Source of the DNA: JASHVB01 sp963762885
GTDB taxonomy: Bacteria; Pseudomonadota; Alphaproteobacteria; Acetobacterales; Acetobacteraceae
Assembly (NCBI GenBank): GCA_963762885.1
Contig: CAVXNH010000051.1
Location: 124,001 to 188,000 of the forward strand
Direction of reading: 5' to 3'
Length of the DNA stretch: 64,000 bases
Each line of letters opens with the position of its first letter. Position 1 is the stretch's first letter. This document shows positions 53,203 through 61,579 of this stretch, piece by piece. Both the position numbers and the translations under genes were made by a program. The notes under the pieces are model-generated. The model made no database searches, had not been told where the DNA came from, and worked only from the letters and a program-made list of their open reading frames with translations.

Positions 53203-54629
53203 TGCATGCGAAACGTCGGGGGCGAAATCTGGTCCGCCGTGCGATGATCCCAGTCCAGGCGCGGCACGTTGGCCTTCACCCGCGCCTGCGCTTCGTGCAG
53301 CGCGGCGGCGGCGGCGGGATAATCCATGGTCAGCACCCGCCCGTTCTCCACCACCTTCTGCCCGTCCACATAGACCGCCTGCACTGCGCGGTCGCCCGCC
53401 GCGTAGATCAGGCTGCGCACCGGATCGTGCGCCGGCCGCATCATCGGGTGCGTCACGTCCACCAGCACGAGGTCGGCGCGGCAGCCCGGCGCCAGGCGCC
53501 CGATATCGTCCCGTCCCAACGCGCGAGCGCCGCCGATGGTCGCCGCCTCGAACAGGTCGGTGCTGTTCATGGTGCGGGGGTTGTTCGCCTGAGTGCGCGC
53601 CAGATACGACACCAGCCGCAGCTCATCGAGCATGTTGTGCGGATAGGTGTCGGTGCCGACGCCCATGTTGACGCCGGCGCGGCGGTAGCGGCCGAAATCC
53701 TGCAACGTGATGCCGCGGCGGGCGAACACCGTCGGGCAATGCGCTACGGTGGTGCCGGTCTCCGCCAGCCGCGCCAGGTCGGTCTTGGTGTGCCAGGGCG
53801 TCGAGGGATGGTCGTCCAGGAAGATGCCGTGTCCGACGATGGACCGTTCCGACAGCAGTCCGAGATGGTCCAGCCACCCGATCGGCGTATAGCCGTGGCG
53901 GCGGGTGATCTCGTGGAATTCGCTGACGGATTGCGCAGCGTGGATCTGCCAGGCCAAGCCGCGCGCTTTCGCTTCGGCGAAGCTATCGCGCAGCAGGGTT
54001 TCAGAACAGGTGTCGATCTGCGCCGGGACGACCATGCCGAACAGGCGGCCGGAGGGGTGCTGCTCGGCGCGGTCGATCAGCGACAGCGCCTCGGTCATCG
54101 CCTTCTCGCCGGCCGGTTCGTCCCAGGCGTATTCGACCAGGTGGCCGTTCTTCGTATACCAGCGGGCGGAGCGGAACATCGGCGCGACGCAGACCCGCAT
54201 GCCCGCCTCCGCCAGCAGATCGAGCCAGCCGGGATGCGCCATCGACAGGTCGGCGAGCGTGGTGACTCCGGACAGCAGCAGTTCGGATAGCGCGACGCGG
54301 ACGCAATGCGGAATGGCCTCCGCGTCGGCGCGAAAGATTGGCAGGTATTCGTAGAGCGAGGAATTGTAGAAGCCCGGCGAGCCGATCTCATCGATCAGGC
54401 CCTTGTTCATCGGTTCGCTGGACGGGTGGGAGTGGATGTTCACCAGCCCCGGCATGACCATCATTCCGGCGCCATCGATGGTGGTGTCGGCCGGGCCGGT
54501 ATAGTCTCGGCCGACGAAGGTCAGTGCACCGCCGTCGAACGCGACATCGGCGTTCGGCATGTAGACGTGGGATTTCGTGCCGGAGTCCCAGGCGATGACC
54601 GTGGCGGCGTTACGGATCAGGGTGGTCAT
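53199..54629 (-). CDS. Amidohydrolase-superfamily deaminase/hydrolase
   Basis: 476 residues. HSHPSSEP (66-68) at the first metal site, QIHAAQS, VGHGIFLDD and a late GVGTDTYPHN (Asp) match metal-dependent cytosine-deaminase/chlorohydrolase-like enzymes. Acts on a cyclic or nitrogen-rich compound; substrate unknown. ATGA overlap with dppD. It follows an aldolase gene in the same direction. Confidence 0.88.
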   Translation of the reverse strand: MTTLIRNAATVIAWDSGTKSHVYMPNADVAFDGGALTFVGRDYTGPADTTIDGAGMMVMPGLVNIHSHPSSEPMNKGLIDEIGSPGFYNSSLYEYLPIFRADAEAIPHCVRVALSELLLSGVTTLADLSMAHPGWLDLLAEAGMRVCVAPMFRSARWYTKNGHLVEYAWDEPAGEKAMTEALSLIDRAEQHPSGRLFGMVVPAQIDTCSETLLRDSFAEAKARGLAWQIHAAQSVSEFHEITRRHGYTPIGWLDHLGLLSERSIVGHGIFLDDHPSTPWHTKTDLARLAETGTTVAHCPTVFARRGITLQDFGRYRRAGVNMGVGTDTYPHNMLDELRLVSYLARTQANNPRTMNSTDLFEAATIGGARALGRDDIGRLAPGCRADLVLVDVTHPMMRPAHDPVRSLIYAAGDRAVQAVYVDGQKVVENGRVLTMDYPAAAAALHEAQARVKANVPRLDWDHRTADQISPPTFRMQ

Positions 54630-54682
54630 TCGGCTGCCCCGTCATGGGCCGGCCATGACGACAAGTACCGCGGCGACCATAG

Positions 54683-55459
54683 TCAGCTCCGATAATCCGG
54701 CCGGCCGTCTTCGATCATGCGCAGGGCCAATTCCCACATCCAGGAATAATGCGCGTCGTTCTCCTGCCCGCGGAATTGTTGCGCCGTATGCTCGCACACG
54801 TCGTGCGGCGGCAGGATCACCTCGCGACCGCAGGACAGCGCTGCGACCTGGGCAGCGCAGGCGCGCTCCAGCATGTAGGTCATGTGGAACGCCTCGGCGA
54901 TCGAGGTGCCGCCCACAAGCAGCCCGTGGTTGCGCAAGATCATCGCCTTGTGGTCGCCCAGGTCGCGCACCAGGCGCTCGCGTTCGTCCAGGTCCAGCGC
55001 GATCCCCTCGTAGCCGTGATACGCCAGGCGACCGTAGAATTTCAGCGCGTGCTGCGACAGCGGCAGCAGTCCCTCCTGCATCGCCGAGACCGCGATGCCG
55101 GCCTGGGTATGCGTGTGCACGACGCACAGCAAATCCGGCCGCGCCAGGTGGATCGCCGAATGGATGGTGAAGCCGGCGGCATTCACCCGGCGTGACGAAA
55201 CATCGCCCTCTTCCACCACGTTGCCGTGCAGGTCGATCTTCACCAGGTCGGACGCGCGCATCTCGTCGAACAGCACGCCATACTTGTTGATCAGGAAATG
55301 GTGCTCTGGCCCCGGCAGCCGGGCGCTGATGTGGGTGTAGACGAAATCGGTCCAGCGGTGATGCGCCACCAGCCGGTACAGCGCGGCCAGATCACACCGG
55401 ATCTGCCACTCTTGTGCCGACACGCCGGACAGCAGCATGGGTCGCGTGGCAACGTTCAT
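54683..55459 (-). CDS. Class II aldolase/adducin-family protein
   Basis: 258 residues. HTHTQAG (His115, His117) and RNHGLLVGGTSI (a further His) are the zinc ligands of fuculose-phosphate-aldolase-like proteins; the AAGFTIHSAIH region is the usual surrounding. Likely a retro-aldolase or a decarboxylase/epimerase; substrate unknown. Probably the first gene of the operon with the amidohydrolase and ABC ATPases. Confidence 0.88.
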   Translation of the reverse strand: MNVATRPMLLSGVSAQEWQIRCDLAALYRLVAHHRWTDFVYTHISARLPGPEHHFLINKYGVLFDEMRASDLVKIDLHGNVVEEGDVSSRRVNAAGFTIHSAIHLARPDLLCVVHTHTQAGIAVSAMQEGLLPLSQHALKFYGRLAYHGYEGIALDLDERERLVRDLGDHKAMILRNHGLLVGGTSIAEAFHMTYMLERACAAQVAALSCGREVILPPHDVCEHTAQQFRGQENDAHYSWMWELALRMIEDGRPDYRS

Positions 55460-55630
55460 TCTCGGTTCCTCATTGTGCGTATGGTTCCGATGATCTGCCT
55501 GCCGGCGAACGCCCGTCAAGCGCGGCGGCACGCGGGCGGCGGGGGGCGGCCTGAATGGCTGGAATGGGTGCGGAGCAGACGTTAGTTGGCACGTGCGGGG
55601 GAATATGTGCTTCGACCGGTCGCGCAGCGG
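55460..55630. other. Intergenic region before the intron element
   Basis: No gene. Just upstream of the palindromic element split by the intron. Presumed promoter region for the aldolase operon; no clear motif. Confidence 0.4.
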
Positions 55631-56110
55631 ACCCCTCGTGTCATGGCCGGGCTTGGCCCGGCCACCGTGCGTCCGCAAGCGTGCCTTGTCAGGAGGGTGC
55701 AAGTCCGTCCTGGGCCTACCGACCAAGCCTGAAGCTGAAGGTAACTGCGTCATCGTGAGGTGGGGTGGAGAGCAACCCGAGGCGAAGAAGCAATCCGTAG
55801 GAACACGAACTCGATTCGGCCGGGCCGTCTGGCGAGCCTCCGGTGGAAGGGCGAAACCCAGACCCGCGCAAGCGGGAAGCCTGCGACGCTGAGGGTCGGT
55901 GCCAAAGCGATCGTTGGGAGCGGCAAGGTGGTTGGAGACAGAGAGCTTCGAAGGCAGGGCAGGTGAAGCGGAGAGACCTGTGCGGCAGCAGGGTTCGGTG
56001 CGCCAGTGATAGAAAAGCCGCCAACACCGCATAGGAGTCACAGCACCCATAGTAGCGCAGAAGCCGGGTAATGCCGGCGGAGCGAAGGGGTGCAGGAAGG
56101 TGGAGACGCG

Positions 56111-57457
56111 ATGTCCGGAACAGACGGAGAGACACCGGTGGCAGTCCCGATGGAGCAATCCGCGGGTAAACGTGCCGGAGACGCAGGCCCGCAACGGCCC
56201 AAGGCGGAACCGCCGATCTGGACGAAGCGGATGCTGGCGACCCTCGAACAGGGGGTCACTGGAAGGAAATGGTACAGCCTGATCGACAAGCTCTACCCCA
56301 AAGCAACCTTGGAAGCGGCGTTTGCCGCGGTGAAAGCCAACCAGGGTGCGGCCGGGGTGGATCACGTCAGCATCGAGGACTACGCGGCGAACCTGGAGAT
56401 GAACCTGGCTTGCTTGAGCGAGACCCTGCGCACCGGCAGCTATCGGCCGCAGGCGATCCGACGGCACTACATCCCGAAACCCGGGAGCCAGGAGAAACGG
56501 CCGTTGGGAATACCGACGGTGCAGGACCGCGTGGTGCAGACGGCATTGCGCATGCTGCTGGAACCGATCTTCGAGCGGGACTTCGCCGCCCAGAGCTACG
56601 GCTTCCGTCCCAACCTTGGCTGCAAAGATGCCCTGCGACGGGTGGATGAACTGCTCAAGGCCGGATACGTGCATGTCGTGGATGCCGACCTCAAGAGCTA
56701 CTTCGACACGATCCCGAAGGACCGATTGCTGGCGCTGGTCGCCAACAAGGTGTCGGATCGCCGTGTGCTTGCGCTGGTTGAGGCATTCCTCGGTCAGCAG
56801 GTGCTGGAAGGCGGCCAGCAATGGACGCCCGAACACGGCACGCCGCAAGGCGCGGTGATCAGTCCGCTGTTGAGCAATATCTATCTCGATCCGCTTGATC
56901 ATCTGATGGCGGAGAAGGGCTACGAGATGGTGCGTTATGCGGACGACTTCGTGGTGTTGTGCCGAACCCCGGAAGACGCTGCTGCGGCATTGGACGCGGT
57001 GAAAGACTGGACGGCATCTGCCGGACTGACCCTGCACCCGGTCAAGACCCGGCTGGTGGACGCACAAACCGATGGCTTTGACTTTCTGGGGTATCGCTTC
57101 GAAGCGGGTCAGAAATGGCCGCGTGAGAAGAGCCTGGCGAAGTTCAAGGATACCATCCGTGCGAAGACCAAGCGGACGACGGGACGTAGCCTTGAAATGG
57201 TGATCGACGGTCTCAATCCGACGCTGCGGGGCTGGTTCGGCTACTTCCAGCACAGCCGCGAGCGGACCTTTGGCACGCTGGACGGCTGGATACGCCGCCG
57301 GCTGCGGAGCCTGCTGCGCAAGCAGCAGAAGCTGAAGGGGATTGCCGACACAAGAGGTGCGGATCAGACACGCTGGCCCAATCGCTTCTTTGCCGATCAT
57401 GGGCTGTTCAGCTTGCAGATGGCCTATGAGACGGTTCGCCAGTCCTCTTGCAGGTAA
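56111..57457 (+). CDS. ltrA: Group II intron reverse transcriptase/maturase
   Basis: 448 residues. RT domain: GVDHVSIEDY (80s), IPTVQDRVVQTALRMLLEPIFE, GFRPN, and the YADD catalytic box at 276-279; QGAVISPLLSNIYLDPLD before it. Then a maturase (GIIM/X) domain ~330-410 (IRAKTKRTTGRSLEMVIDGL, WFGYFQHS). No endonuclease (HNH) domain, so it probably uses replication-fork or single-strand targets. Start ATG 56111 follows GGAAGGTGGAG. Confidence 0.95.
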   Translation: MSGTDGETPVAVPMEQSAGKRAGDAGPQRPKAEPPIWTKRMLATLEQGVTGRKWYSLIDKLYPKATLEAAFAAVKANQGAAGVDHVSIEDYAANLEMNLACLSETLRTGSYRPQAIRRHYIPKPGSQEKRPLGIPTVQDRVVQTALRMLLEPIFERDFAAQSYGFRPNLGCKDALRRVDELLKAGYVHVVDADLKSYFDTIPKDRLLALVANKVSDRRVLALVEAFLGQQVLEGGQQWTPEHGTPQGAVISPLLSNIYLDPLDHLMAEKGYEMVRYADDFVVLCRTPEDAAAALDAVKDWTASAGLTLHPVKTRLVDAQTDGFDFLGYRFEAGQKWPREKSLAKFKDTIRAKTKRTTGRSLEMVIDGLNPTLRGWFGYFQHSRERTFGTLDGWIRRRLRSLLRKQQKLKGIADTRGADQTRWPNRFFADHGLFSLQMAYETVRQSSCR

Positions 57458-57471
57458 GACCACCGACCGGA

Positions 57472-57504
57472 GAGCCGGATGCGGGAGATCTGCACGTCCG
57501 GTTC
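57472..57504 (+). other. Group II intron domain V
   Basis: GAGCCGGATGCGGGAGATCTGCACGTCC-GGTTC: the catalytic AGC triad, a 2-base bulge and GAGA-like loop of the ~34-nucleotide domain V. It lies between the maturase stop and the 3' end, the correct place. Confidence 0.9.
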
Positions 57505-57720
57505 GGAGGGAGGGGGTGCCGGGACAACCGGCGCTCCCTACCCCTATCACGACTTTCACTGATGCGTGCAGCAAAGTCGTGGGTGGCCGGCCTTCGCCGG
57601 CCATGACACGAGGGGTCGTGATCCGTCGGCGATTTGACTCGGTTATGCCCCCTCCGCTCCTTAGTCGACCTGCCGCAGGGTCCTGCACTTTAGTGGCGGT
57701 GGCCGCCAAACCATCATATC

Positions 57721-59229
57721 TCAGGCTTCGGAGATCACCTTCAGCCGTCCCTCGCGGACCGCCTTGATGAAGGTCCGGTAGTCTCGTTCATTCTGGTCGG
57801 CGTACTCTGTCGCGAACTCGCTGATCGCGTCGTCGAACACCGAACTCGAGCCCATATAGCCGGCGATCTTCGCGGCGTCGCCCGACCTTGCGTGCGCCTT
57901 TGCCAGCGCCCACCCGCACAGCTTCCCGTACTCCTGCAACAGATCGATGTCCCAGTCCTCGATGATCGCCGAGATTTTCACATCGCGGAGTTGGCGCACA
58001 TAGACATCGCGGCCGTTCTGTCCTGTCGTCCATCCCAGGAAGATATCAGCCGCGGACTGCATCAGGCGCTGGCCGCAAACCACCCTTTGGCCGTGGTTCT
58101 CATAGACGCTCTTCCCCGCATAGGGTTCAAGCACCGACGCCCGCGCTTCCTTGAGCTGCAGAAACAGCGGATCATCCTCCGCAGCGATCCATAGGCCGAT
58201 AGCGCACAGCGTCCCTACGCTGCCGATGCCGACGACCTTCATAGCAACATCGCAGAGGTGGTACCGGTCGAACAGCACGCGGATATGATCGGGCAGCGAC
58301 GCGCGATAACGTGCCAGAGGCTCGCGAAATCCCGACGTGACCCCCGGTGCCTGCTCTTCCGAGGGGTGGAAGATCAGCGGCGGATCGTCCTTGAACCGCG
58401 GCTCGGTGCCCCGATGCTCGACGAGCTTCGGAAACACGAACTCCGGAGAACTTTTTTCCTCGGCTGTTTCGACCCGTTTCCTCAGAGTCCCACGCCTGCG
58501 TTCGTCCAACGCCGCGAGCACGTCCTCGATGCCGATGGTCTCGTACCAGATCTCGAGCGCCCGCTTAGAGGAGTAGTCGGCCATGCGTTGCCGATACGAC
58601 CGTACCGTCGCTTCAGCCGCCCGGGCCGCCTCCGTCTCGCTGAGCCGGAGATATCGCCCGGCGATGACCACGCTCGCGGTGAGCCGCTTGACGTCCCATT
58701 CCCAGGGCGCGGGCAGCGTCTCGTCGAGATCGTTGATGTCGAACGCGACATTACGCTCCGGCGTGGCGAACCCGCCAAAATTCAGCAGATGTGCATCGCC
58801 GCAAGCCTGTACCCGCAGCCCCGATTGCGGGGTGGTTGCCAGATCGGCAGCCATGATGGCTGCCGAACCACGATAGAAGGTGAACGGCGACTGCATCATC
58901 CGTCCGAAGCGGATTGGGATCAGTTCAGGCATGCGGCCTTGATTCGATTCGACCAATAGCTCGATCGGGTCGCGCCGATGCGCTGGTGCTTTCCAGCCCG
59001 CATGTGCTTCGCGCGGCGCCGCTTCGCGCAAGGCTTTTCCCTGGGCTCGGCGGTCGCTCGGCGCCGGCGTTTCCCCACGGGCTTGGGATGCGTGGCGGCC
59101 ACGCTGCGGCATCATGACAACCGTGGCCACCGGCTTGGCCGTGGCAGCGCCGACCGCCGGGTCGCCGTTGCGGGGCGCGACTTCGTGGTCGTGCCTTCCC
59201 TTGTGCCCATTCTTATTGGTTCTTGTCAT
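57721..59229 (-). CDS. DUF2252 protein
   Basis: 502 residues. GDAHLLNFGGFATPERNVAFDINDLDETLPAPWEWDVKRLTASVVIAG is the kinase-like (APH-type) GDxHxxNxG and D-F-D core of DUF2252; RFGRMMQSPFTFYRGSAAIMA precedes it, and an Arg/Ala-rich ~85-residue N-terminus is unlike the family. Such proteins look like protein/aminoglycoside kinases; function unknown. FNR-type box upstream at 59306. Confidence 0.85.
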   Translation of the reverse strand: MTRTNKNGHKGRHDHEVAPRNGDPAVGAATAKPVATVVMMPQRGRHASQARGETPAPSDRRAQGKALREAAPREAHAGWKAPAHRRDPIELLVESNQGRMPELIPIRFGRMMQSPFTFYRGSAAIMAADLATTPQSGLRVQACGDAHLLNFGGFATPERNVAFDINDLDETLPAPWEWDVKRLTASVVIAGRYLRLSETEAARAAEATVRSYRQRMADYSSKRALEIWYETIGIEDVLAALDERRRGTLRKRVETAEEKSSPEFVFPKLVEHRGTEPRFKDDPPLIFHPSEEQAPGVTSGFREPLARYRASLPDHIRVLFDRYHLCDVAMKVVGIGSVGTLCAIGLWIAAEDDPLFLQLKEARASVLEPYAGKSVYENHGQRVVCGQRLMQSAADIFLGWTTGQNGRDVYVRQLRDVKISAIIEDWDIDLLQEYGKLCGWALAKAHARSGDAAKIAGYMGSSSVFDDAISEFATEYADQNERDYRTFIKAVREGRLKVISEA

Positions 59230-59305
59230 GTCTCAATCTCCACACGCCTTGCGTCAGAGACAGGGAGCGAACTCGGTTGTTTAGAGAACCAACACCGAAC
59301 GGTCA

Positions 59306-59319
59306 TTGATCTGGGTCAA
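59306..59319 (-). promoter_or_regulatory. FNR/FixK-type box (one mismatch)
   Basis: TTGAT-CTGG-GTCAA; consensus TTGAT-N4-ATCAA. It is 77 bases before the DUF2252 start, a normal place for an oxygen-responsive activator. Confidence 0.6.
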
Positions 59320-59492
59320 AACCCTCCGCATGCGGTGACGACCCTGTCACGGCTGACACCGCAACAGGGCCGATCACCGGCCATGCCGGTCGTTTGGCAA
59401 CCGTCGACCGTTGTCCGATCACCTCAGATCGGCATGCGAGACGAACCGCGATCGGTCAAAAAACAGAACCCAGCCACGCCAGTCCTACGCCG

Positions 59493-60065
59493 TCACGGGT
59501 TCGGGTGGATGCGCGTGATCTTCGAACCTTCCAGCCCAAGGCCAGCCATCAGGCCACGCTGGCCAAACGGGAACGCATACACATCCTGCGTCAGCGTGGT
59601 GCTGGTCATGCTCGCGGCAGCACCCTTATCGACGACGACGACACTCGGGCCGGAGCCGATTGCCCATCCATCGCTGTTCTCAAGGTATTGCAGCGACGAG
59701 TTAGTCATGAAGAACATCGCATAGCTGAAGGCCTGCCCGCCGGCCTGCAATCCAAACGACGCAGCGGACAGATTGTAGTAACCGAACGTCTTGCCGCCGA
59801 CGCGTAAGACACCGTCGCCGCTTTGGCCACCCACGATCAAGCCCGCCTTGATGATCTTCGGGAATATCAGGATCGCCTTCGCGGTCTTCCCCAGGTCGCG
59901 CGCCTTCGGCTGGACACTGTAAAGCGTCCTCAGCGCATTGTTCGCATTGTAATCGATCTGCCTTGCCGACGCCGCGTACGCGGCGCGAGCCCCCACGATG
60001 GTCCCGGCGATCAGCGAGGGCGCGGCGATCAGCATCGATCGCCTGGTAGCCCGCATTTGCAGCAT
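59493..60065 (-). CDS. SYLF-domain (Ysc84-like) secreted protein
   Basis: 190 residues. Twin-arginine-type leader RATRRSMLIAAPSLIAGTIVGARAAYAA, then the SYLF domain (ILIFPKIIKAGLIVGGQSGDGVLRVGG, WAIGSGPSVVVVDKG...). The SYLF family binds lipid (phosphoinositide in eukaryotes); in bacteria the role is unknown. Start 60065 has GGAGG eight bases upstream. An FNR-type box lies at 60301. Confidence 0.85.
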   Translation of the reverse strand: MLQMRATRRSMLIAAPSLIAGTIVGARAAYAASARQIDYNANNALRTLYSVQPKARDLGKTAKAILIFPKIIKAGLIVGGQSGDGVLRVGGKTFGYYNLSAASFGLQAGGQAFSYAMFFMTNSSLQYLENSDGWAIGSGPSVVVVDKGAAASMTSTTLTQDVYAFPFGQRGLMAGLGLEGSKITRIHPNP

Positions 60066-60300
60066 ACTCACATCCTCCAACGGCTGGCGACGAGCATGCT
60101 CTGCTCGTCATGTCCCGATACCATAGCCCGGGTGGTTGCACGCGTCAGCGCAAAGTGCCCGGACTTGCTCGGCCTGTTTTCTCTCGTCACGCTGCTGACG
60201 CCCCTGCCGTCAGGTTAAAAGGCTCGGGTGGAAATCACCCCGACGCCGCCGATAAACCGCAGCTTCAGGCCCTGTCTGCCCGGCCGGTGGACCCCTGGCA
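60066..60300. other. Intergenic region
   Basis: No gene seen. It separates the SYLF gene from the FNR box and the desulfhydrase stop. Confidence 0.4.
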
Positions 60301-60314
60301 TTGATTTCGATCAA
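60301..60314. promoter_or_regulatory. FNR/FixK-type box (perfect)
   Basis: TTGATTTCGATCAA, exactly TTGAT-N4-ATCAA. It lies 236 bases before the SYLF start and just past the desulfhydrase stop, so the target is likely the SYLF gene by way of a long leader. Seen; regulation inferred. Confidence 0.65.
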
Positions 60315-60334
60315 GCCGACCGGGCGAGAGGTTT

Positions 60335-61579
60335 CTATGAGGTGTCTCTATGAGTATCGGTCCCGGCGCACGCAGGCGCCGGCAGCGTTCGGGGAACCGG
60401 GCAGCCGCGCGGTGTGCCATGGCCTGGTTCGGCGGGGGCTGAGGGCGCACGTGTCAAGGTCCGCTGGGGGTCGAAACTCGCCACTCCACCTGCCTCACTA
60501 GCAGCGCGTGTCATCGCCTCCGGATACGCGAAAAGCCCCGGCACGCCGCCGGTATGAATCCATACGACCGGCGCGTTCGGTGCGAAGCGTCCGGCCCGCG
60601 TCAGTCCGATCAGCCCGGCCATGCCCTTCCCGGCATAGACCGGGTCGAGCGCCAGCGCCTCCAGCCGCGCCGCGAGACGGATTGCTTCTTCGGTGGCGGT
60701 GTCCGGCACGCCATAGGACGGGCCGCACCAGTCGCCGGCCACTTCGACGCGCGCATCGTCCCATCGAGCGGCGACACCCAGCAGGGCGGCGGCCTCGCGC
60801 CCCACGCGCCGCACGTCGTGCGCCACCCGATCGGCCTGGGCGTCCACATCGATGCCAATGACCCGCGCGGGATGGTCAAGTGCCAGCAGGCCGGCAAGCA
60901 ATCCGGCCTGGGTGCCGGCACTGCCGCTGGCATGCACGATCCACGCGACATCGGGGCATTGGGTGACGATTTCCTCGGCAGCCAGGACGTAGCCCATGGC
61001 GCCCAATGCGTCGGAGGCGCCGTATGGCACCAGATAGGGCGCACGGCCGGCGTCGCGCAGCGCATCGGCGATGGCCCGCAACGGGGCGTTGCGGTCCTCG
61101 TTCCACGCGACCGGGTGCACCACCGCGCCGAACAGCCGATCGAGCAGGATGTTGCCGTTGGTGAGGTAGGCGGATTTGGGGGCGGGGATGCGGCCGGACA
61201 TGATGCCGAGGTGGCATTCCAGGCCCAGCCGCGCGCAGGCTGCCGCTACCTGCCGCGCGTGATTGGATTGCGCCACGCCGCCGGACACCACGCAGTCGGC
61301 GCCGGCGGCGCGCGCCGCCGCAAGATCGAACTCCAACTTCCGGACCTTGTTGCCGCCGAGCCCGAGGCCGGTGCAGTCGTCGCGCTTCACCCACAGCGAG
61401 GTCATGCCAAGCGCGGCGCCCAGGCGCGCCATCGGCTCCAGTGGCGTGGGGAGGTGCGCCAGCCTCAGCCGCGGCAGAGTGCGCAGCGCGGCCAGCGCAT
61501 CGCTGCCGGCGCGGCCGATCAATGCAGCCCGCCCGACGGCTTCAGTGCGGCGGTGTGCGGCCCGGTCACTTGCCCTCAC
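60335..61579 (-). CDS. D-cysteine desulfhydrase/ACC deaminase-type PLP enzyme
   Basis: 414 residues. LAHLPTPLEPMARLGAALG, WVKRDDCTGLGLGGNKVRKLEFDLA (PLP Lys in GGNKVRKLE), CVVSGGVAQSNHARQVAAAC, and WIHTGGVPGLFAYPEA. Family role: D-cysteine to pyruvate, H2S and ammonia, or ACC deamination. A 55-residue C-terminal tail is atypical (RTLTRAPSAPAEPG...), and N-terminus is uncertain: GTG 61579 overlaps the membrane-protein stop by 14 bases. A TTG ~45 bases later is the other candidate. Confidence 0.8.
   Translation of the reverse strand: MRASDRAAHRRTEAVGRAALIGRAGSDALAALRTLPRLRLAHLPTPLEPMARLGAALGMTSLWVKRDDCTGLGLGGNKVRKLEFDLAAARAAGADCVVSGGVAQSNHARQVAAACARLGLECHLGIMSGRIPAPKSAYLTNGNILLDRLFGAVVHPVAWNEDRNAPLRAIADALRDAGRAPYLVPYGASDALGAMGYVLAAEEIVTQCPDVAWIVHASGSAGTQAGLLAGLLALDHPARVIGIDVDAQADRVAHDVRRVGREAAALLGVAARWDDARVEVAGDWCGPSYGVPDTATEEAIRLAARLEALALDPVYAGKGMAGLIGLTRAGRFAPNAPVVWIHTGGVPGLFAYPEAMTRAASEAGGVASFDPQRTLTRAPSAPAEPGHGTPRGCPVPRTLPAPACAGTDTHRDTS

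Larger units (their letters stand above)
55665..57547 (+). mobile_element. Group II intron
   Basis: Begins GTGCG (the GUGYG 5' consensus) and ends CTAT (AY 3' consensus). It carries domains I-IV text (GGGTGCAAGTCCGTCC at 55690-55710), the maturase ORF in domain IV, a domain V hairpin (57472-57504) and a domain VI stem before the end. Boundaries are set by the rebuilt palindrome. It sits in a repeat, not in a gene. Confidence 0.93.
55631..57615. repeat. Palindromic element split by a group II intron
   Basis: Left half CCTCGTGTCATGGCCGG...GGCCACC (55631-55664) and right half CACGACTTT...CGTGGGTGGCCGG...CCGGCCATGACACGAGG (57548-57615). If the 1883 bases between are removed, the arms GGCCACC+CACGACTTT and AAAGTCGTGGGTGGCC pair exactly. 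Same family as 26691 and 33271. Confidence 0.9.

Noticed and set aside
54683..57709. 1008-residue frame covering the aldolase and most of the intron on the minus strand
   Set aside because: Only the last 258 residues are the aldolase; the rest is antisense of the intron and its maturase.
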